From DASZZV01 sp035544835 (lineage in GTDB: Bacteria > Acidobacteriota > Thermoanaerobaculia > Gp7-AA8), in the NCBI GenBank assembly GCA_035544835.1, contig DASZZV010000305.1:1-10114 (forward strand): a stretch of DNA of 10,114 bases, given 5' to 3'. A model generated the notes under the pieces. It was not told where the DNA came from. It made no database searches and saw only the letters and a list, made by a program, of their open reading frames with translations. Made by a program: the position numbers and the translations under genes. This document shows positions 6,683 through 10,114 of this stretch, piece after piece. How positions within the stretch are numbered: the first letter of the stretch is position 1; every line of letters begins with the position of its first letter.

Positions 6683-7296
6683 TGCTCACCCTGGCGATCG
6701 ACACCTCGCTGCCGATCCTCTCGGTCGCTGTGACGCGCGAAGGACAGCAACTGGCATCTGCCGCCGTCGAGGGAAAGAATTCGCGAAACGAGAAGCTGCT
6801 CGTGATCGTCGACTGGCTTCTCGGTGAGGCTGGTGTTGCTTTGCACGATCTCGAGCTTCTCGCCGTCACGCGGGGGCCTGGCTCTTTCACCGGCGTGCGG
6901 GTCGCTCTTGCCACAGTGCTGGGGATGTCGCTGGCTCTTCGCCGCCCTGTCTGCGCCATGTCGACGCACGAGGCCATCGCCAGTGCCATGGAAGGGGAAA
7001 CGCTCATTTACGGGGATGCCGGCCGCGGCGAGTTCTATGTTTCTGCCTTCCGCGGTCGCGAGGAGCTGTTGCCGGCATCTCTGCTCACTCGATCCGAGCT
7101 CGACGAAAAGAGCGCCGCTTTTCCTTCGAGCATCTCCGTCGACGAAGCTCTGCGCACGTCCAACGTAGCTTTGCTTTTGGCAGTGCATGCGACTCGAATC
7201 GCCGCTTCGGGTCAGCTCGCCGCTTACGCTGATCAGACTCCGATCTACGTTCGACTGGCCGAGGCAGAAGCTCGTTTGCTCAAGAAAGGGATCTGA
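6682..7296 (+). CDS. tsaB: TsaB, tRNA threonylcarbamoyladenosine (t6A) biosynthesis protein
   Basis: 204 residues, slightly shorter than E. coli TsaB (231). TsaB is a catalytically inactive ASKHA-fold relative of TsaD; it forms the TsaB-TsaD-TsaE complex that transfers the threonylcarbamoyl group to A37 of ANN-decoding tRNAs. Recognition motifs are LAIDTS (4-9), GPGSFTGVR (65-73), DAGRGEFYV (112-120, usually DARR/KGEVY) and the C-terminal PIYVRLAEAE (187-196). The ATG shares its A with the TGA of the preceding deaminase gene and has no strong ribosome site, so coupled translation is likely. rimI follows after three bases, a common tsaB-rimI pairing. Neither tsaD nor tsaE is in the window. Confidence 0.95.
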   Translation: MLTLAIDTSLPILSVAVTREGQQLASAAVEGKNSRNEKLLVIVDWLLGEAGVALHDLELLAVTRGPGSFTGVRVALATVLGMSLALRRPVCAMSTHEAIASAMEGETLIYGDAGRGEFYVSAFRGREELLPASLLTRSELDEKSAAFPSSISVDEALRTSNVALLLAVHATRIAASGQLAAYADQTPIYVRLAEAEARLLKKGI

Positions 7297-7299
7297 GGC

Positions 7300-7752
7300 T
7301 TGAGGACGCGGCTGGCCACCCGTTCCGACGTCTCGGCAATCGCCGAGCTCGAGGCCAGGTCGTTCCCGGCGCCGTGGAGAAAGGAGTTTTTTGAGAGCGA
7401 GGTTCTCGCTCCGGGCCGATTCAATCGAATCGCTCTGGATGATCAGGGAAAGCTGGTCGCCTACCTGTTCGCGATGTACTTTCTCGACGAGATGCACATC
7501 AATAAGATCGCCGTGCGAGCGGAGGGACGTAGAAGCGGTCTTGCGACCCAGATGATGAAGGAGTGTATCGAGTTCGCCATTGAGCACGAGGTTTCCGTCG
7601 TCTCGCTCGAGGTGCGCGAGTCGAACCTCGGGGCTCAGGCCTTCTATCGCCGGATCGGGTTCGCCAGCTCGTACGTGAGGCCGCGCTACTACCCCGACGG
7701 GGAGTCGGCGATTGTGATGACGAGGAGGGTGGGGGAGAAAGGCCAATTGTGA
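7300..7752 (+). CDS. rimI: RimI, GNAT-family N-terminal protein acetyltransferase
   Basis: 150 residues, typical for RimI, which acetylates the N-terminal alanine of ribosomal protein S18 and probably other proteins. The acetyl-CoA loop is VRAEGRRSGLA (72-82). The stretch SLEVRESNLGAQAFYRRIGF (102-121) contains Glu104 and Tyr116, which line up with the catalytic Glu103 and Tyr115 of enterobacterial RimI. YYPDGESAIVM (130-140) is the usual C-terminal motif. A TTG start at 7300 is used; AAAGGGA (7285-7291) sits eight bases upstream, inside the end of tsaB. The last codons (KGQL) run into sequence resembling intergenic repeat, so the tail may be variable. It ends the deaminase-tsaB-rimI set and is convergent with lolC. 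Confidence 0.94.
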   Translation: MRTRLATRSDVSAIAELEARSFPAPWRKEFFESEVLAPGRFNRIALDDQGKLVAYLFAMYFLDEMHINKIAVRAEGRRSGLATQMMKECIEFAIEHEVSVVSLEVRESNLGAQAFYRRIGFASSYVRPRYYPDGESAIVMTRRVGEKGQL

Positions 7753-7775
7753 ATCGTGAGGACAAAGAAACAAGC

Positions 7776-7918
7776 TTGTCATCCTGAGCGAAGCGAAGGA
7801 TCTTTGGCGACATCACGATGGCGTTCCTTGACGACCTCGCCCGTGTCACCAAAGATCCTTCGGTCGCACTCACTCCATTTTTCGTCCTCTGATTCCGCGT
7901 GCTCCCTCAGGATGACAA
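7776..7918. repeat. Full inverted-repeat element, TTGTCATCCTGAG ends
   Basis: A 143-base element between the convergent genes rimI and lolC. Its outer arms are perfect 13-bp inverted repeats, TTGTCATCCTGAG (7776-7788) and CTCAGGATGACAA (7906-7918). Inner arms at 7795-7811 and 7845-7861 (GAAGGATCTTTGGCGAC type) pair with one mismatch. The half from 7823 to 7918 recurs, inverted, at 877-972. In one frame it translates as CHPERSEGS, a peptide seen often as a spurious prediction in environmental genomes. It is non-coding and may fold into a long hairpin between the two gene ends. Confidence 0.9.
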
Positions 7919-7948
7919 ACATTCAAACTCGGGTGGGAAGGCCTCTGC

Positions 7949-9157
7949 CTACTCTTCCCTTATCGCCACGATCGGATCCAGCTTCGACGCCATCCGTGCC
8001 GGGTACCAGGTGGCGAGCGAGGAAAGAGCGATGGCGATCAGGTTGACGCCGAGAACGTCTCGCCAGTCGATCGTAAACGGGATATACGTGACAAAGTACA
8101 TGTCGCCGGGAAGAGGGACGAGATGGTAGCGGTCGGCGGCCCAGGAGAGTCCGATGCCCAGCAGGTTGCCGAGGAGCGTTCCGAACAGGCCGATCAGCAG
8201 GCCAACGCCGAGGAAAATCATCAGGATCGAGCTCTCCGATGCGCCGAGCGTCCGCAGGATTCCGACCCGCGATCGTTTCTCCACGATCAGCATCGACAGG
8301 GACGAGATCAGGTTGAGGGCCGCTACGAAGATGATCAGTGAGATGGTCGCGAACATGACGACTTTCTCGAGACGCAGAGCCAGGAAGAGAGGCTTATTGA
8401 TGTCTTTCCAGCTCTTCACCCGCACCGACGGAAGCTCGCTCTGTAGCGTCGCCTGTATTTCATCGACGACGCTCACGTCCCGGAGATAGACCTCCACCGA
8501 AGTGGGAAACCCACCCGTTTGAAAGAGCGCCGATTCTTCCTCGAAGGAGAGAAACGCTTCCGCGGCATGTTCGTCCTGAGCTGCCGGGAGGAGCCTGGCG
8601 ATGCGGTATTTTTTCCAGACTGGTACGGGACCGAATGGCGTGAGCCGTGTTCGGGGTGCGACGACTGTGATGTCATCGCCGAGAAAGACGCTCATCGTCG
8701 AGGCCAGATCGCGCGTGATGAAGATCTCGTGTCGCGGGTCGCGCGAAGGGATCGCCCACTCCCGACCAAAAGAGCGCTCCGCAGCCGGCGCCACCGTCCC
8801 GGAATACGAACGGATTCTTATGGGCCGCCCCGCTCCCTCAGAGGGGTTGGCCGCCCATGCCATCCCGGAAATCACTCGTTCCGAAGAGAGCACTGGAAAT
8901 TTCCTGAGGGCCGCGGAGATTTTCTCGCCGTCCCGCAAGGCATCGCCCTGGACAGGCTCGAGCAGAAGATGCGGGCTGGAAGCGACCAGACGTCCCTTGA
9001 TCTTTCCCTGTAGTCCCGACAGAAGTGCCAGGGAAATGAGCAGTGTGGCCACGCCGACGGCGAGCCCCAGCGTGCTGATCAGCGCCAGAAACGCCGTATG
9101 CAGGCGGCGTCGCGCTGCCCAGAGGTATCTGATAGCGATGCGGAGCTCGTAGCTCAT
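7949..9157 (-). CDS. lolC: LolC/LolE-family ABC transporter permease (lipoprotein release)
   Basis: 402 residues, the usual LolC/E length. One helix near the N-terminus (22-47), a large periplasmic domain (about 50-262), and three C-terminal helices (about 266-290, 310-340, 368-386) give the MacB/LolCE permease layout. Family motifs: ELRIAIRYLWAAR (4-16), VVMFATISLIIFVAALNLIS (266-285), the coupling segment EKRSRVGILRTLGAS (293-307) that contacts the ATPase, and the C-terminal YPARMASKLDPIVAIR (385-400). With LolD it would extract outer-membrane lipoproteins from the inner membrane and pass them to LolA; LolC and LolE cannot be told apart here. The ATG at 9157 is chosen by homology at ELRIAIRYL; the frame remains open upstream to 9313 but runs through repeats. 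No Shine-Dalgarno precedes it. It follows lysS, and no lolD follows it. Confidence 0.92.
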   Translation of the reverse strand: MSYELRIAIRYLWAARRRLHTAFLALISTLGLAVGVATLLISLALLSGLQGKIKGRLVASSPHLLLEPVQGDALRDGEKISAALRKFPVLSSERVISGMAWAANPSEGAGRPIRIRSYSGTVAPAAERSFGREWAIPSRDPRHEIFITRDLASTMSVFLGDDITVVAPRTRLTPFGPVPVWKKYRIARLLPAAQDEHAAEAFLSFEEESALFQTGGFPTSVEVYLRDVSVVDEIQATLQSELPSVRVKSWKDINKPLFLALRLEKVVMFATISLIIFVAALNLISSLSMLIVEKRSRVGILRTLGASESSILMIFLGVGLLIGLFGTLLGNLLGIGLSWAADRYHLVPLPGDMYFVTYIPFTIDWRDVLGVNLIAIALSSLATWYPARMASKLDPIVAIREE

Positions 9158-9163
9158 GATACG

Positions 9164-9191
9164 AATTGAGAATTGAGAATTGAGAATTGAG
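9164..9191 (+). repeat. Heptamer tandem array, (AATTGAG)x4
   Basis: Four perfect AATTGAG units, followed by AAA. Read on the minus strand it is CTCAATT repeated, ending six bases before the lolC start codon where a ribosome binding site should be. Confidence 0.9.
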
Positions 9192-9210
9192 AAATATGCC
9201 CGCGAATGAA

Positions 9211-9264
9211 CTCTCCCCTCTCCCCGGCGGGGAGAGGGTGCCGCCGCAGCGGCGGGTGAGGGGC
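9211..9264 (+). repeat. GC-rich hairpin element, copy 1
   Basis: It holds a perfect 10-bp stem, CCCTCTCCCC (9216-9225) with GGGGAGAGGG (9229-9238) around GGC, then a second stem, CCGCC-GCAGC-GGCGG (9241-9255), then GGTGAGGGGC. The inverted partner is at 9351-9404. Confidence 0.85.
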
Positions 9265-9350
9265 CGCACGGTGACGCTGTTCTGAGTTGGTCACGAAGGA
9301 ACGAAACCCCCACGCTGTCGTGTCCTCGAACGTCATGGCGAGACTGTTAC

Positions 9351-9404
9351 GCCCCTCACCCCGCACTGCGGCGCGACCCTCTCCCCGCCGGGGAGAGGGA
9401 AGAG
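9351..9404 (-). repeat. GC-rich hairpin element, copy 2 (inverted)
   Basis: It carries the same 10-bp stem, CCCTCTCCCC (9377-9386) with GGGGAGAGGG (9390-9399) around GCC. Most differences from copy 1 fall in the second, GC-rich stem (9362-9375), where pairing has been partly lost. Confidence 0.85.
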
Positions 9405-9432
9405 GGATCCAGCTCTGTTTCTTCTTTTATTT

Positions 9433-9460
9433 CTCAATTCCCAATTCCCAATTCTCAATT
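9433..9460 (-). repeat. Heptamer tandem array, inverted and slightly degenerate
   Basis: The units are CTCAATT, CCCAATT, CCCAATT, CTCAATT, that is AATTGAG/AATTGGG on the minus strand. It matches the reverse complement of the array at 9164-9191 at 26 of 28 positions and begins four bases after the lysS stop on the minus strand. Confidence 0.9.
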
Positions 9461-9464
9461 GTCT

Positions 9465-10114
9465 TCACCGAGGTCTCATCAATGGAAACAGGATCACGTC
9501 GCGAATGGAGGAGGAATCGGTCAGGATCATGGTGAGGCGATCGATCCCGATTCCTTCGCCGCCGGTCGGGGGCATGCCGAACTCAAGAGCGCGAACGTAG
9601 TCATCGTCAGTCTCATGAGCCTCGTCATCTCCTCGCTCTCTCTCCTCGAGCTGCTGCGCGAAACGCCGGGCCTGCTCGTCGGCATCGTTGAGCTCCGAGA
9701 AGGCATTGGCCACCTCCATGCCGCCGATGTAGAGCTCGAAACGGTCGACGAAGCGCGGATCGCTCTTGCTCTGCTTGGACAATGGAGAGACTTCCACGGG
9801 AAACTCGGTGATGAAGGTTGGATGGATCAGATGCTCTTCGGCCAGCGACTCGAACAACTCGGCGGTGAGCTTGCCCTTGTTCATCGTCGACAGCGTGGAG
9901 ACCTGGCCATCGGGTGGTGCCTCGGTGCCGTCGGCCCGAACCGGGCGGCGCTGCCCGTGCTTTCTGACCAGATCGATGAGCTGAGTGTGGTCGTCGAGCG
10001 CGGCCGGATCGATGGTCGCTCCCTGCTTTGCCGCGAAGTGAACGATGGCCTCTTTCATCGTGAACCGCGTCCAGGGTGAGGTGAAGTCGATTTCGGCGCC
10101 ACGGAAGGGGACCT
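9465..10114 (-). CDS. lysS: Lysyl-tRNA synthetase, class II, C-terminal part (5' end outside the window)
   Basis: The frame stays open to the window edge on the minus strand, so only the last 215 or so residues are seen. They begin VPFRGAEIDFTSPWTRFT and continue into MKEAIVHFAAKQG, matching the catalytic core of class II LysRS. Further marks are FITEFPVEVSPLSK, the lysine-pocket region FELYIGGMEVANAFSELND with DEQARRF, and class II motif 3 as GIGIDRLTMILTDSSSIRDVILFPLMRP at the C-terminus, where the Arg in GIDR contacts ATP. The enzyme charges tRNA-Lys in the cytoplasm. The ATG at 10058 is internal, not the start. The stop is four bases from a repeat composite, with lolC beyond it in the same direction, as in lysS-lolC operons. 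Confidence 0.96.
   Translation of the reverse strand, partial: VPFRGAEIDFTSPWTRFTMKEAIVHFAAKQGATIDPAALDDHTQLIDLVRKHGQRRPVRADGTEAPPDGQVSTLSTMNKGKLTAELFESLAEEHLIHPTFITEFPVEVSPLSKQSKSDPRFVDRFELYIGGMEVANAFSELNDADEQARRFAQQLEERERGDDEAHETDDDYVRALEFGMPPTGGEGIGIDRLTMILTDSSSIRDVILFPLMRPR

Larger units (their letters stand above)
9164..9460. repeat. Composite nested inverted repeat filling the lysS-lolC gap
   Basis: From outside in: a four-unit heptamer array on each side (9164-9191 and 9433-9460, inverted), then a 54-base GC-rich hairpin element on each side (9211-9264 and 9351-9404, inverted, about 48 of 54 positions equal by hand count), around an 86-base unique core (9265-9350). It starts six bases before the lolC ATG and ends four bases before the lysS stop codon, occupying nearly the whole 307-base gap. 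No coding sequence. Confidence 0.85.

Noticed and set aside
6667..7782. Long minus-strand open frame of 371 codons opposite tsaB and rimI
   Set aside because: Tsab and RimI on the plus strand have clear family motifs; the antisense translation is low in complexity and recognisable as none.
7756..8046. Small plus-strand frame containing CHPERSEGS
   Set aside because: It is a translation of the intergenic repeat followed by the antisense of lolC, a known type of false gene call.
9158..9313. Upstream extension of lolC by 52 codons
   Set aside because: It translates repeat DNA (for example SPRRGEG and NSQFSI); family similarity begins at the ATG at 9157.
9164..9460. Heptamer arrays as a CRISPR array
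   Set aside because: Units are seven bases and directly contiguous, with no spacers and no cas genes.

Overview
This is a roughly 10 kb stretch of a moderately GC-rich bacterial chromosome carrying ordinary housekeeping and envelope genes. An LolC/E-type lipoprotein-release permease implies a diderm (outer-membrane) bacterium. The protein styles, the two TTG starts and the type of intergenic repeats (one gives the familiar junk translation HPERSEGS) would suit Acidobacteriota or a similar environmental phylum. That assignment is an inference, because no rRNA gene is present. No phage, transposase, CRISPR array or tRNA gene was seen.

Layout. Plus strand: the 3' part of a six-helix membrane protein (1-888), a fold-type I PLP aminotransferase (1011-2222), and an exported SpoIID/LytB protein with an embedded SPOR domain (2372-4594). 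Convergent to these, on the minus strand, is an FHA protein with two transmembrane helices and a C-terminal domain that resembles the scramblase/LURP-one (tubby-like) fold (4772-5947). Divergent from it on the plus strand is a tight set: dCMP/cytidine deaminase (6245-6682), tsaB (6682-7296, stop and start overlapping) and rimI (7300-7752). Convergent again, on the minus strand, lysS (3' part, 9465-10114) is followed by lolC (7949-9157).

Functional links. tsaB makes the t6A modification of tRNA and is commonly paired with rimI, the N-terminal acetyltransferase; the deaminase feeds dUMP/dTTP synthesis. lysS and lolC probably form an operon, but no lolD ATPase follows. The SpoIID/SPOR protein and LolC act in the cell envelope. 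The FHA protein probably links phosphothreonine signalling to the inner membrane.

The most unusual aspect is the non-coding DNA. All six gaps longer than 100 bp hold inverted-repeat elements or a half copy of one, and these fall into several unrelated families: a TTGTCATCCTGAG element (full copy 7776-7918, half copy 877-972), a GCCGC-hairpin family (2231-2332), an AGTGGCAAAGG-bounded element (4610-4723), a pair of GGCCGCAC palindromes (6037-6134), and a nested composite of heptamer arrays and GC-rich hairpins that fills the lysS-lolC gap (9164-9460). No truly new enzymatic system is evident. The best candidates for a second look are this repeat ecology, the FHA/tubby-like protein and the SPOR-containing SpoIID protein.
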